Below are positions 1 to 7,623 of a stretch of DNA of 64,000 nucleotides, piece by piece. The DNA is from Bacillota bacterium (GTDB taxonomy: Bacteria; Bacillota; Clostridia; Christensenellales; SZUA-584). The first letter of the stretch is position 1; every line of letters starts with the position of its first letter. The notes beneath the pieces were generated by a model, which was not told where the DNA came from, ran no database searches, and was given only the letters and a program-made list of their open reading frames with translations. The position numbers were made by a program, and so were the translations under genes. The stretch lies in the NCBI GenBank assembly GCA_023436115.1, contig JAEZKQ010000030.1, positions 124,001-188,000 on the forward strand, in the 5' to 3' direction.

Positions 1-31
1 ATGATATATGTGAAAAGAAAGGGGTTTTAAT

Positions 32-286
32 ATGCAAAAATCAGTCATTGTACTCCAGGATGTATTTTTAAATCAGGTTCGAAAAGAACATGTCGCTGTA
101 ACGATTCACTTAACAAACGGTTATCAAATCAAAGGAACGGTTAAGGGGTTTGACAATTTTACAATTATTCTGGACTGTGAAGGTAAGCAGCTAATGATCT
201 ATAAGCATGCTGTGTCCACCATTTCCCCGGCAAGGGCCGTATTCTTTACATTCTCCGAAAAACAGAAAGAAACACCGGAAGAATAA
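32..286 (+). CDS. hfq: RNA chaperone Hfq
   Basis: An 84-residue Sm-like protein that assembles as a hexameric ring and helps small RNAs pair with mRNAs. The two Sm motifs are visible: Sm1 around residues 30-50 (IKGTVKGFDNFTI) and Sm2 around 58-67 (YKHAVSTISP), the YKHA signature being diagnostic. Length is normal for Firmicute Hfq, with a short charged tail (KQKETPEE) instead of the long enterobacterial C-terminus. The ATG follows a purine-rich ribosome site (AAGAAAGGGG). The next gene starts five bases after the stop, so the two are probably co-transcribed. Confidence 0.97.
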   Translation: MQKSVIVLQDVFLNQVRKEHVAVTIHLTNGYQIKGTVKGFDNFTIILDCEGKQLMIYKHAVSTISPARAVFFTFSEKQKETPEE

Positions 287-291
287 ACTCT

Positions 292-1560
292 ATGCATATT
301 CTCGACAATTTAAAAATCAGCAAAAAAACTCAATCGCTGATATGCGAAGCGGAGAGGACGCTTTCGCATGTCTTTAAACCTATTGAATCAACTGCAGAAT
401 GTAACCAGTATAAGGTTATCGACGCGTTTCAAAAGGAAAATATTGCGTCCCGACATTTTACACCGACGACGGGCTACGGTTATGCGGATGAAGGCCGTGA
501 AGCGCTAAGCTGCGTTTTCGCGCGTATTGTCGGTGCAGAAAAAGCGGTTTTAAGCCCGCATATCGCGTCGGGTACTCATGCCATCTCGCTGGCTTTATAC
601 GCAGTGCTGCGGCCTTTGGATACGCTCATCAGTGTGACGGGCCGTCCTTATGATACTTTGGAAAATGTGATAGGCAAAAGAAGCGCCGGTGATACGGGTT
701 CTTTGATGGACTGGGCTGTCAACTATCAACAAGTTAACCTAAAGCCGGACGGAAGCATTGATTTGGAACGCGTTGAAAAAGTGATTAAAGCGTGTGAGCG
801 CCCCAAGGCGCTTTTTATACAGCGCTCGCGTGGCTACGAATGGCGCAAAGCTATCTCCATGCTGGAAATGCGCGAGTTTGTGCTGGCTATAAAAAGACAG
901 TTTCCTCGCATCATTATTATCGTCGATAACTGCTACGGAGAGTTCTGTGAACTGGAAGAGCCTATTGAATGCGGCGCGGACTTGATTGCGGGTTCGATGA
1001 TAAAAAATCCGGGCGGAGGTTACGCTCCCACAGGCGGTTACGTGGCAGGGCGCGCCGATCTTGTGGAGCTTGTGGAGAACAGGCTCACATGTCCGGGTCT
1101 GGGCATGGAGGTGGGCTCCTATGAAGCCTCTTACAGAAGCTTTTTTCAAGGGCTGTTTATGGCGCCTCACACCGTCGGACAGGCATTAAAGGGCAGCATA
1201 CTTTTTGCGAAAGTGTTTGAAATGCTGGGCTATAAAGTGTTTCCCGCGCACGATGATTCAAGAAGCGATATCACACAGTCGATCATGCTAAATGATGAAA
1301 AGCTGCTTCTGGCTTATACCAAGGGTATACAAAGAGCCGCGGCTATAGACAGTATGGCTGTTCCCGTTCCGTGGGATATGCCGGGCTATGATGATAAAAT
1401 CGTGATGGCCGCCGGTACGTTTGTGCAGGGGGCGTCCATTGAGCTTTCCGCTGACGCACCCATTAAACCGCCGTATATCGTTTACGCGCAGGGCGGATTG
1501 ACCTATGCGCATATGAAACTTGGGCTTATGATGGCCCTGGAAGAAATGAATATTATCTGA
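292..1560 (+). CDS. PLP-dependent methionine gamma-lyase / aluminium-resistance family protein
   Basis: A 422-residue fold-type-I PLP enzyme of the family annotated as methionine gamma-lyase-like or aluminium resistance protein (YnbB-like). The PLP lysine is probably K238 in GSMIKNPGGG, with D212 (IIIVDNCYGE) as the usual partner of the pyridine nitrogen; the glycine-rich stretch PHIASGTHAIS near residue 90 matches the phosphate-binding region. The substrate is not established for most members, so the metabolic role here is inferred only as sulfur amino-acid type C-S lyase chemistry. It directly follows hfq. Its last eight bases overlap the 3' end of convergent lexA. Confidence 0.9.
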   Translation: MHILDNLKISKKTQSLICEAERTLSHVFKPIESTAECNQYKVIDAFQKENIASRHFTPTTGYGYADEGREALSCVFARIVGAEKAVLSPHIASGTHAISLALYAVLRPLDTLISVTGRPYDTLENVIGKRSAGDTGSLMDWAVNYQQVNLKPDGSIDLERVEKVIKACERPKALFIQRSRGYEWRKAISMLEMREFVLAIKRQFPRIIIIVDNCYGEFCELEEPIECGADLIAGSMIKNPGGGYAPTGGYVAGRADLVELVENRLTCPGLGMEVGSYEASYRSFFQGLFMAPHTVGQALKGSILFAKVFEMLGYKVFPAHDDSRSDITQSIMLNDEKLLLAYTKGIQRAAAIDSMAVPVPWDMPGYDDKIVMAAGTFVQGASIELSADAPIKPPYIVYAQGGLTYAHMKLGLMMALEEMNII

Positions 1561-2158
1561 ACATACGCAATACGCCGATGACCTTACCGAGTATGTCGAT
1601 CTCGCGCGTATAGATGGGTTCGTACTTTTCGTTTTCGGGCTGCAGACGAACGCGGCCCTCTTCCACGAAAAATCGTTTGACAGTCGCTTCATCTTCAAGC
1701 AATGCTACCACAATATCGCCGTTTTGTGCGTAGCTTTGTTTTTGTGCGATAATTTTATCTTTATCATGTATGCCCGCATCGACCATACTGTCGCCGCAGA
1801 CATTGAGTATAAACACATCGTCTGAGCCAAGAAGTGAATAGGGGAGTGAGAGGTATTCTTCTATGTTTTCTACAGCTGTAATTGGCGTACCTGCCGCGAC
1901 ACGGCCTACCACGGGAACCGCGACCATGCGCTGTTTTTGCGAGCTGCCGTCCAGAATCATGATAGTGCGCGGCTTTGCGGGGTCTCTTGAAATATAGCCT
2001 TTGCGCTCCAGCTTGGTCAGATGCGCGTGTGCCGTGGATGTCGATTTTAAATCCAACGCCAGACAGATATCACGAACACACGGCGCATAGCCGTTCTCGT
2101 TGATATAGTTTTTTAAGTATTCAAGTACCTCGTCCTGACGTCGTGTTAAATCTTCCAT
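1553..2158 (-). CDS. lexA: LexA SOS repressor
   Basis: A 201-residue transcriptional repressor of the SOS response. An N-terminal winged helix (about residues 1-65) carries the recognition region PCVRDICLALDLKSTST. The C-terminal S24 self-cleaving domain has the Ala89-Gly90 scissile bond in RVAAGTP, the nucleophile Ser124 in GDSMVD and the general base Lys161 in EATVKRFF, so it should be cleavable with RecA. The 85 bases upstream show no clear GAAC-N4-GTTC SOS box, so autoregulation cannot be supported from sequence. It converges on, and overlaps by eight bases, the PLP enzyme gene. Confidence 0.97.
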   Translation of the reverse strand: MEDLTRRQDEVLEYLKNYINENGYAPCVRDICLALDLKSTSTAHAHLTKLERKGYISRDPAKPRTIMILDGSSQKQRMVAVPVVGRVAAGTPITAVENIEEYLSLPYSLLGSDDVFILNVCGDSMVDAGIHDKDKIIAQKQSYAQNGDIVVALLEDEATVKRFFVEEGRVRLQPENEKYEPIYTREIDILGKVIGVLRMFR

Positions 2159-2243
2159 AGAAAAACCTCACAAAATAAGCTTTTATAATGTGAATATAAC
2201 AAAACCACCCGGGTATGTCAATCAAAAATACAAACAAACGTTC

Positions 2244-3284
2244 TTATTCTTCTTTGGAATCAAACACAACGGCGTTTGAAGCCAACTTCCTTCGCGACTC
2301 ATCGATAGCCGCATAATGCTTTCTGGTGGTGTTCACATCCTTATGTCCGAGTACATCAGCGACAAGATAGATGTCGCCTGTTTCCTGATAAAGCAATGTA
2401 CCGTATGTGCTGCGCAGCTTATGCGGCGATATATTTTTGAGCGGTACGGCGATCTGTGCATATTTTTGAACAAGCATCTGCAAGGCGCGAACACTCATTC
2501 GCCTGTTCTGAAGGGAGAGGAACAGGGGAGAACTCTGGCTGTAACTGGAATTAGCTTTTCTTTGTTCAATATAATTCGAAAGAGTATCCGCCGTCTGACG
2601 GCTGAAATAGAGTATCGTTTCGTTACCGCCTTTACGAAGCACCTTAAAAGAAAGGCTTTCAAGATCGATATCGCTCACATCAAGCGCACAAAGCTCGCTG
2701 ATACGTATGCCTGTTGTCAAAAACAAGGCAAATATAGCCATATCGCGCAAACGCGTCTTGTCATGGAAGCTAAGTTGCTTATCGGTCAGCCCGGCACCGG
2801 TATCAATCACATGAAGTAATTTGAGTGCTTCATCGTGGGTTAAGCGTAATATGGGCTGTTCATGAATTTTAGGCGTCTTAATACGTGTCGTCACGTTATT
2901 GTCGAGAACTTCTTTATTATAGTAGTATTTAAAAAAAGCCCTTAGAGTAGACAGCTTACGCGCGATGCCTTTTTCGCCGTTTTCGACGGCTGTATCATCA
3001 TCCTTAAAGTATAAACGGGCATATTCCAAGAACCGCTCGATATCTGTAAGCGTGATCGCATTCAGATCGGAAGCGGTCATGGACGAGACATTTTTTCCAA
3101 GCTCATTTTCCAGAAAACCAAAGAACAGACGAAGATCGTAGGCATAGTTGATGCGTGTCAACAAAAGTGTCTGTGATTCGATACCTCGAAAATACTCAAC
3201 ACAAAACTTCGGCAGAGTACCTAAAACGCGGTGCAGTTTTTCGGTATTTAAAACGTTGATTTCAGTTTTACTCAGCTTAGACAT
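2244..3284 (-). CDS. Tyrosine recombinase, XerC/XerD-like
   Basis: A 346-residue site-specific recombinase. An N-terminal SAM-like core-binding domain (about 25-125) precedes the catalytic domain (about 145-335). All catalytic residues can be placed: R194 (TTGIRISEL), K218 (VLRKGGNE), H288 and R291 (SPHKLRSTYG), H314 (LGHKDVNTT) and the nucleophile Y324 (RKHY). No phage or integron gene is adjacent, and it sits among conserved housekeeping genes beside lexA, which fits a chromosomal Xer-type enzyme better than a prophage integrase. A 34-bp inverted repeat with a six-base core lies 72 bp upstream of its start and is a candidate target. Confidence 0.93.
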   Translation of the reverse strand: MSKLSKTEINVLNTEKLHRVLGTLPKFCVEYFRGIESQTLLLTRINYAYDLRLFFGFLENELGKNVSSMTASDLNAITLTDIERFLEYARLYFKDDDTAVENGEKGIARKLSTLRAFFKYYYNKEVLDNNVTTRIKTPKIHEQPILRLTHDEALKLLHVIDTGAGLTDKQLSFHDKTRLRDMAIFALFLTTGIRISELCALDVSDIDLESLSFKVLRKGGNETILYFSRQTADTLSNYIEQRKANSSYSQSSPLFLSLQNRRMSVRALQMLVQKYAQIAVPLKNISPHKLRSTYGTLLYQETGDIYLVADVLGHKDVNTTRKHYAAIDESRRKLASNAVVFDSKEE

Positions 3285-3355
3285 AATTAAAGAACCTGCT
3301 TTAAAAGAAAAATGATCTTACGGAAATTATAACGTAATTAAGTCAAAATAGCAAC

Positions 3356-3389
3356 AACTATGCGCAAAACTAGCCTTTTACGCATAGTT
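3356..3389. repeat. 34-bp palindrome with 6-bp core upstream of the tyrosine recombinase
   Basis: Nine-base outer arms AACTATGCG and CGCATAGTT are perfect inverted repeats. Inside them, after one unpaired base on each side, AAAA pairs with TTTT across the core CTAGCC. The symmetry (14 + 6 + 14) resembles lox/FRT/dif-type recombination sites and it lies between the recombinase start and the 3' end of rnhA. It could also be a transcription terminator for the rnhA side or a repressor operator, but no T-tract follows on either strand. The recombination-site reading is inference. Confidence 0.5.
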
Positions 3390-3410
3390 AGAGAAGAGCA
3401 GAAATGAACC

Positions 3411-3851
3411 CTATTTATTATCTTTAATGGCTTTGCGCGCGAGTTCATCACAAATGTTATTGTATTTATCATCTGCGTGACCCTTTACTTTTTTATAAGT
3501 GACACGGTGCGTTTTAGCCGCTCCCAAAATTGCTTTCCAGAGATCTTGGTTTTCCACCGGCTGCTTGGATGCGTTTTTCCATCCGTTAACCTGCCACTTA
3601 TCGATCCAGCCGCGTTCAAACGCGTTGTGGATATACGCGCTGTCCGTATGAACAGTCACAATGCATGGTTCTTTGAGCGCTTTTAGTGCTTCCAGTACGG
3701 CGCTTAATTCCATACGGTTATTGGTGGTATCTGGCACAAAACCGCTGATTCTTTTTTCGCTGCCTTTATAGATCAGCACAGCCGCCCAGCCGCCTGGGCC
3801 TGGATTATGAGAGCATGCACCGTCTGTATATATTGTAACCTCTTTCATCAT
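3411..3851 (-). CDS. rnhA: Ribonuclease HI
   Basis: A 146-residue RNase H that cleaves the RNA strand of RNA:DNA hybrids. The catalytic carboxylates are present: D10 (YTDGACSHNPGPGG), E48 (NNRMELSAV), D70 (VHTDSAY) and D135 (CDELARK), with the metal-loop histidine H125 (VKGHADD). Length is typical of the bacterial single-domain enzyme, without an N-terminal hybrid-binding domain. Its ATG overlaps the TGA stop of proC by four bases, so the two genes are translationally coupled, proC first. Confidence 0.96.
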   Translation of the reverse strand: MMKEVTIYTDGACSHNPGPGGWAAVLIYKGSEKRISGFVPDTTNNRMELSAVLEALKALKEPCIVTVHTDSAYIHNAFERGWIDKWQVNGWKNASKQPVENQDLWKAILGAAKTHRVTYKKVKGHADDKYNNICDELARKAIKDNK

Positions 3852-4657
3852 TTTCTAGCCAGCATCTGGGATTTTTTTGCGCATTGTTCAACGGCATTGA
3901 TGACAGCGCCTCTAAAACCGTCCTGTTCCAATGATTTCACGGCTTCGATCGTTGTACCGCCCGGCGAACAGACAGCGTCCTTGAGCGCACCAGGATGACT
4001 ATCCGTATCCAACACCATCTTGGCACTGCCCATAACAGTTTGAGCAGCCAGCTTGACGGCCTGTGCGCGCGATAGGCCGCACAGCACGCCGGCATCAGCC
4101 ATCGCTTCTACAAACATAAATACATAGGCAGGCCCGCTTCCGGAGACAGCTGTCACAGCGTCCATGGATTTGCTTTGTGCGTGGTCGATCTGCCCAAGAG
4201 CCGAGAAGACGTTTTCTACAAAAGCCGCTTCTTCATCGGATAAATTTGTGGGTGTCTCAAAAACACTCATGCCCTCTCCCACCAAGAGCGGTGTATTTGG
4301 CATGAGCCTCAGCACTTTTTTATCTCTGCCAATAATACCCTTTATCATATCCGCGCTCCATCCGGCGGCGATGGAAACAACAGGTTTTGTTCCTATAAGA
4401 GGTTTTATACTTTCCAGTACCGCAGGCAACACATTAGGCTTCACGGCGAGCAATATGATATCGCTCTTGGCGCATAGCTCATCAAGGCTTGCGGCTAACC
4501 CGATATCGGTTTCTTTTGATAATGCATCAAGCTTTTGCACATCGACATCATAAACGAATACATTTTGCGATTCTAGCGTTTTCTTTTCAATCGCGCCTTT
4601 TATGATGGCTGCGGCCATATTTCCCGCGCCCACAAATCCAAGTGTGTATACCTTCAT
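3848..4657 (-). CDS. proC: Pyrroline-5-carboxylate reductase
   Basis: A 269-residue NAD(P)H-dependent reductase making proline from pyrroline-5-carboxylate. The Rossmann motif GFVGAGNMAAAIIKGA begins at residue 8. The C-terminal helical dimerisation domain contains the family signature around SGSGPAYVFMFVEAMADAG (residues 172-190) and the later SPGGTTIEA. Full length for the family. An AGGAGG site lies eleven bases upstream of the ATG. It leads a two-gene unit with rnhA and is divergent from tRNA-Trp. Confidence 0.96.
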   Translation of the reverse strand: MKVYTLGFVGAGNMAAAIIKGAIEKKTLESQNVFVYDVDVQKLDALSKETDIGLAASLDELCAKSDIILLAVKPNVLPAVLESIKPLIGTKPVVSIAAGWSADMIKGIIGRDKKVLRLMPNTPLLVGEGMSVFETPTNLSDEEAAFVENVFSALGQIDHAQSKSMDAVTAVSGSGPAYVFMFVEAMADAGVLCGLSRAQAVKLAAQTVMGSAKMVLDTDSHPGALKDAVCSPGGTTIEAVKSLEQDGFRGAVINAVEQCAKKSQMLARK

Positions 4658-4674
4658 ATTTTAAAAACCTCCTA

Positions 4675-4703
4675 TTGACGTGACATGGTAAATTGTTTAT
4701 AAT
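4675..4703 (+). promoter_or_regulatory. Sigma-A promoter of tRNA-Trp
   Basis: TTGACG at 4675-4680 and TATAAT at 4698-4703 are separated by exactly 17 bases, an almost ideal vegetative promoter. The tRNA begins 17 bases downstream. Confidence 0.85.
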
Positions 4704-4719
4704 ATCGATTGTCTGTTGT

Positions 4720-4794
4720 AGGGGAGTGGCTCAATGGTAGAGCATCGGTCTCCAAAACCGAGGGTTGCGTGTTCGAGTCGCGTCTCCCCTGCCA
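4720..4794 (+). tRNA. tRNA-Trp (CCA anticodon)
   Basis: A complete cloverleaf. The acceptor AGGGGAG (4720-4726) pairs with CTCCCCT (4784-4790), followed by discriminator G and an encoded CCA end. The anticodon arm TCGGT/ACCGA encloses the loop CTCCAAA, with anticodon CCA at 4752-4754, which reads UGG. The TTCGAGTC T-loop is present. A strong promoter lies upstream and a hairpin with T-tract follows at once, so it is a single-gene transcript. Confidence 0.96.
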
Positions 4795-4800
4795 CACGTC

Positions 4801-4832
4801 GGAGCAAAGTTCGCTTTGCTCCGTTTTTATTT
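4801..4832 (+). terminator. Intrinsic terminator of tRNA-Trp
   Basis: GGAGCAAAG (4801-4809) and CTTTGCTCC (4814-4822) form a nine-pair stem with a TTCG tetraloop, followed by GTTTTTATTTT. A near-identical copy recurs at about 5094-5126. Confidence 0.9.
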
Positions 4833-4912
4833 TATAAAAACTCCGCCCGCTTCCTTGCTCCTCCTTATCCCCACAAAGCCTGTCGTCTTTGCGGGGCCCC
4901 AACCGCTACGCA

Positions 4913-5074
4913 GCTTGGCGAAAAACCTTCGGTTTTCCTCCAGTTTACCGGTTTTGTTCGCTTCGCCTTGTTCCGAGCTTCGCTCGAAACTGCGCAAAAC
5001 CGTAATGTGTGGGCTTCGCGGGCAAAAGCCCGATTTGCCCACGAGTTATCATAAAGATTTTTATTGACAGTCTG
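4913..5074 (+). repeat. Dispersed intergenic repeat, copy A
   Basis: About 162 bp running from GCTTGGCG to GACAGTCTG. It shares long blocks with 17371-17561 and, on the other strand, 28060-28219: the end GCTTG, the block CCTTCGGTTTTCC, the block CGGTTTTGTTCGCTTCGCC, and a G/C hairpin around GGGCTTCGCGGGCAAA with GCCCACGA. It lies between tRNA-Trp and the 3' end of purB. Short ORFs inside it are not conserved between copies, so it is not treated as coding. Confidence 0.8.
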
Positions 5075-5093
5075 CTCAAGCATAATGCTTGCT

Positions 5094-5126
5094 AAAGCAA
5101 AGTTCGCTTTGCTCCGTTTTTTATTC
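5094..5126 (+). terminator. Second copy of the GCAAAG/CTTTGC hairpin with T-tract
   Basis: The 26 bases from AGCAAAG through TTTGCTCCGTTTTT repeat the tRNA-Trp terminator at 4801, placed just beyond copy A of the dispersed repeat. It has a T-run on the plus strand. It appears to be a direct duplication bracketing the repeat rather than a terminator serving its own gene. Confidence 0.6.
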
Positions 5127-5160
5127 CCTTAAAAACCTTGCAATAAGCTTGTTGGGGCAT

Positions 5161-6597
5161 TTATACGTTGACGCTGCCCTTTAAACCAATACGGCCTACA
5201 TATTGTTTAAGCAAGGGCATGACATATTCGTCTACAAAATCCTGTGTTTGCTTTGCGGCGCAGCCCGTAAACTTTTCCGGATCAAGCAGATCGTCAATCT
5301 CCTGCGCAGACAAACCGAAAGCAGAATCGGCCTTGATAAGCTCAATTAAGTTGTTGCTCTCGCCATGCATTTTGACGCGTTCTGCGGCGGTCATAGAGTG
5401 CGTGCGAATACGTTCATGAAGATCCTGCCTGTCTCCCCCGCGTTTTACGGCTTCCATGAGTATCGTCTCGGTGGCCATAAAGGGCAGTTCCTGATTAATA
5501 TGGCTATTTATCACTTTATCATAGACCACAAGGCCTTCGCTGATATTCAGGTAAAGGTTCAAAATAGCATCTACCGCCAGGAAGCTCTGAGGGATCACAA
5601 GGCGCTTGTTGGCCGAGTCGTCGAGTGTACGCTCAAACCACTGTGTAGACGCGGTGACAGCGGCGTTGACGGGCATTGTCAGCACAAAGCGGCACAGAGC
5701 CCCCATGCGTTCGCTGCGCATCGGGTTGCGCTTGTAAGCCATAGCGGAAGAACCAATCTGTTGCTTTTCAAACGGTTCTTCCATTTCCTTTAGGTTTTGG
5801 AGCAAACGCAGGTCGTTGCTGAATTTGTACGCACTCTGCGCCACAAGAGACAACGCATTTAGAATCATTGTGTCAAATTTGCGCGGGTAAGTCTGCCCAG
5901 TAACGGCATATGCTGAAGAAAAGCCTAACTTTTCACAGACCATCATATCCAGCTCTTTCACCTTTTGCGTGTCGCCCTCGAAAAGGGACAAGAAGCTTGC
6001 ACCTGTACCGGTCGTTCCCTTGATGCCGCGCAGCCTAAAGTTCTGCTTAATATGTTGAATCTGTTCCAGATCCATGAGCAGATCCTGCATCCACAAAGTC
6101 GCGCGTTTGCCGACTGTGGTGGGCTGGGCGGGCTGATAATGTGTAAAACCGAGCGTGGGAAGGTTTTTATAGGCCAGTGCAAACCGGGAAAGGTTGTCGA
6201 TCACGCTGACGAGCTTGTCCTCTACGAGCCCAAGCGCGTTGTATATCACGATCAAATCCGTATTGTCACCGATATCGCAGCTCGTTGCACCCAGATGGAT
6301 GATGGGCTTGGCTTTGGGACACTGAACGCCATACGCGTGCACGTGGGCCATCACATCATGACGGACGCGTCTTTCCTGCTCTTCGGCCACATCATAGTTG
6401 ATGTCATCCGCGTAGGCTTTGAGCTCGGCAATCTGCTCGTCAGTGATATCAAGACCCATCGCCTGCTCACATTCTGCGAGTGCGATCCAGAGCTTGCGCC
6501 ATGTTTTGAATTTATTATCGTCTGAAAAAACCTCAGACATTTCTTTGGAAGCATACCGTGTGATTAACGGGTTTTCGTAAATACTTTTCATGTTCAT
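5161..6597 (-). CDS. purB: Adenylosuccinate lyase
   Basis: A 478-residue fumarase/aspartase-superfamily enzyme acting twice in purine synthesis (SAICAR to AICAR, and adenylosuccinate to AMP). The superfamily signature is visible as GSSAMAYKRNPM around residue 280, the catalytic-loop serine region. The upstream histidine-bearing segments (HDVMAHVHA, LGFTHYQPAQ) fit the active site. The ATG at 6597 is chosen because AAGGTG lies seven bases upstream and it overlaps the previous stop as TAATG; a longer reading would run into the M19 gene. Operon with the upstream dipeptidase. Confidence 0.95.
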   Translation of the reverse strand: MNMKSIYENPLITRYASKEMSEVFSDDNKFKTWRKLWIALAECEQAMGLDITDEQIAELKAYADDINYDVAEEQERRVRHDVMAHVHAYGVQCPKAKPIIHLGATSCDIGDNTDLIVIYNALGLVEDKLVSVIDNLSRFALAYKNLPTLGFTHYQPAQPTTVGKRATLWMQDLLMDLEQIQHIKQNFRLRGIKGTTGTGASFLSLFEGDTQKVKELDMMVCEKLGFSSAYAVTGQTYPRKFDTMILNALSLVAQSAYKFSNDLRLLQNLKEMEEPFEKQQIGSSAMAYKRNPMRSERMGALCRFVLTMPVNAAVTASTQWFERTLDDSANKRLVIPQSFLAVDAILNLYLNISEGLVVYDKVINSHINQELPFMATETILMEAVKRGGDRQDLHERIRTHSMTAAERVKMHGESNNLIELIKADSAFGLSAQEIDDLLDPEKFTGCAAKQTQDFVDEYVMPLLKQYVGRIGLKGSVNV

Positions 6598-7526
6598 TAT
6601 ACACCTTGTTTCTGTTTTAAAAATTTTAATATAAAAGAGGCAAAATTGCCATAGCAAATTTTCGATATGAGACTGTCTGAATAACCGCGCCGTATCATTG
6701 CTTGCGGCAGCTTCTGAAAATCAGCGACGCTGATAAGGCCTTCTGGCGTATACTGTATACCGCAAAAGTCCGATCCGAAACCCACTGCATCTTCTCCTCC
6801 GCAGTCCAGCACGTATTCGATATGGTCAAGCACGTCGTCGATTGTAGCATAAGACCCGCCGCGGAGGAATTCAGTATAAAAGTTGATACCAATATAGCCC
6901 TTCCTTTGAATAATGCAATCGATCTGCTGTTTTTTTAAATTTCTGGGTACAGGGTTTAACTCATAGACGCACGAATGTGTGGCGCAAGGCGCATGCTCAT
7001 AAAGATCGAGTGCCTCCCAGAAGCCCTGTTCGTTTAAATGCGAGACATCCAGCGCCATACACAGATCGTTGAGAATATGAATCGCTTCTATTCCCCTTGG
7101 ATTTAGTCCCCCAGATTCGTGGCAGCCGCTGGCATAGTCATTCACGCCGTTCCATGTGAGACTAAGAAGCCGCGCGCCCTGATTATAAACATAGGCAATA
7201 TAGTCATTTCTGCAGTCTATGCTTTCGCCGCTCTCAATGGCCAGTATAGCATGAATGCCGTCATTTTGTTTAAGACAATCCGTACTCAGGCATGGGGTTA
7301 TCACGCCATGACTTTGTTTAATAAATGTGTGATAGTAATCGATCTGCTTTAAACCCAAAGCAAGCTTATCTATCGTATCAGGGGGTACCCACACGGCAAA
7401 AACCTGCAAGGCAACACCGCCTTGCTGCATGCGCTGTAAGTCGGCATGGTCATATAAACGGTCTTCGTCGTCGTCAATGACACCTCGGGCCAGAAAATCT
7501 GAATGAGAGTCCGCTATCTTAATCAT
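6597..7526 (-). CDS. Membrane dipeptidase-family metallopeptidase (M19)
   Basis: A 309-residue homologue of renal dipeptidase, a binuclear-zinc amidohydrolase-fold dipeptidase. Metal-ligand motifs visible are DSHSDFL near residue 6, an acidic site in AIESGESID (about 118), DVSHLNEQGFW (about 187) and the late VGFGSDFCG. No signal peptide, so it is likely cytoplasmic, as in other clostridial members. The start at 7526 is chosen for the GGGGGAGG site eight bases upstream. It overlaps purB by one base. Substrate unknown. Confidence 0.88.
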   Translation of the reverse strand: MIKIADSHSDFLARGVIDDDEDRLYDHADLQRMQQGGVALQVFAVWVPPDTIDKLALGLKQIDYYHTFIKQSHGVITPCLSTDCLKQNDGIHAILAIESGESIDCRNDYIAYVYNQGARLLSLTWNGVNDYASGCHESGGLNPRGIEAIHILNDLCMALDVSHLNEQGFWEALDLYEHAPCATHSCVYELNPVPRNLKKQQIDCIIQRKGYIGINFYTEFLRGGSYATIDDVLDHIEYVLDCGGEDAVGFGSDFCGIQYTPEGLISVADFQKLPQAMIRRGYSDSLISKICYGNFASFILKFLKQKQGV

Positions 7527-7582
7527 ACAACATGCCTCCCCCGACAAGAATAAATCGCAAGATGAGAATTATGCATATAAAT

Positions 7583-7615
7583 TGAAAGAAGAGCCGAAAA
7601 TCTTCCGACTCTTCT
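7583..7615 (-). terminator. Probable terminator of rny
   Basis: On the minus strand AAGAGTCGG and CGGCTCTT form a stem with one G-T pair, followed by CTTTCAATTT. It lies just past the rny stop. Confidence 0.6.
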
Positions 7616-7623
7616 GTTTCACC

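Noticed and set aside
2159..2243. An SOS box ahead of lexA
   Set aside because: No GAAC-N4-GTTC pattern is present in the interval.
3356..3389. Reading the palindrome as an intrinsic terminator
   Set aside because: No T-run follows the stem on either strand, so termination is a weaker explanation than a protein-binding site.
4734..5083. Several overlapping small ORFs around tRNA-Trp and repeat copy A
   Set aside because: They run through a tRNA and a non-coding repeat and are not conserved between repeat copies.
5365..6525. Long plus-strand ORFs antisense to purB
   Set aside because: Shadows of a well-recognised enzyme, without ribosome sites.
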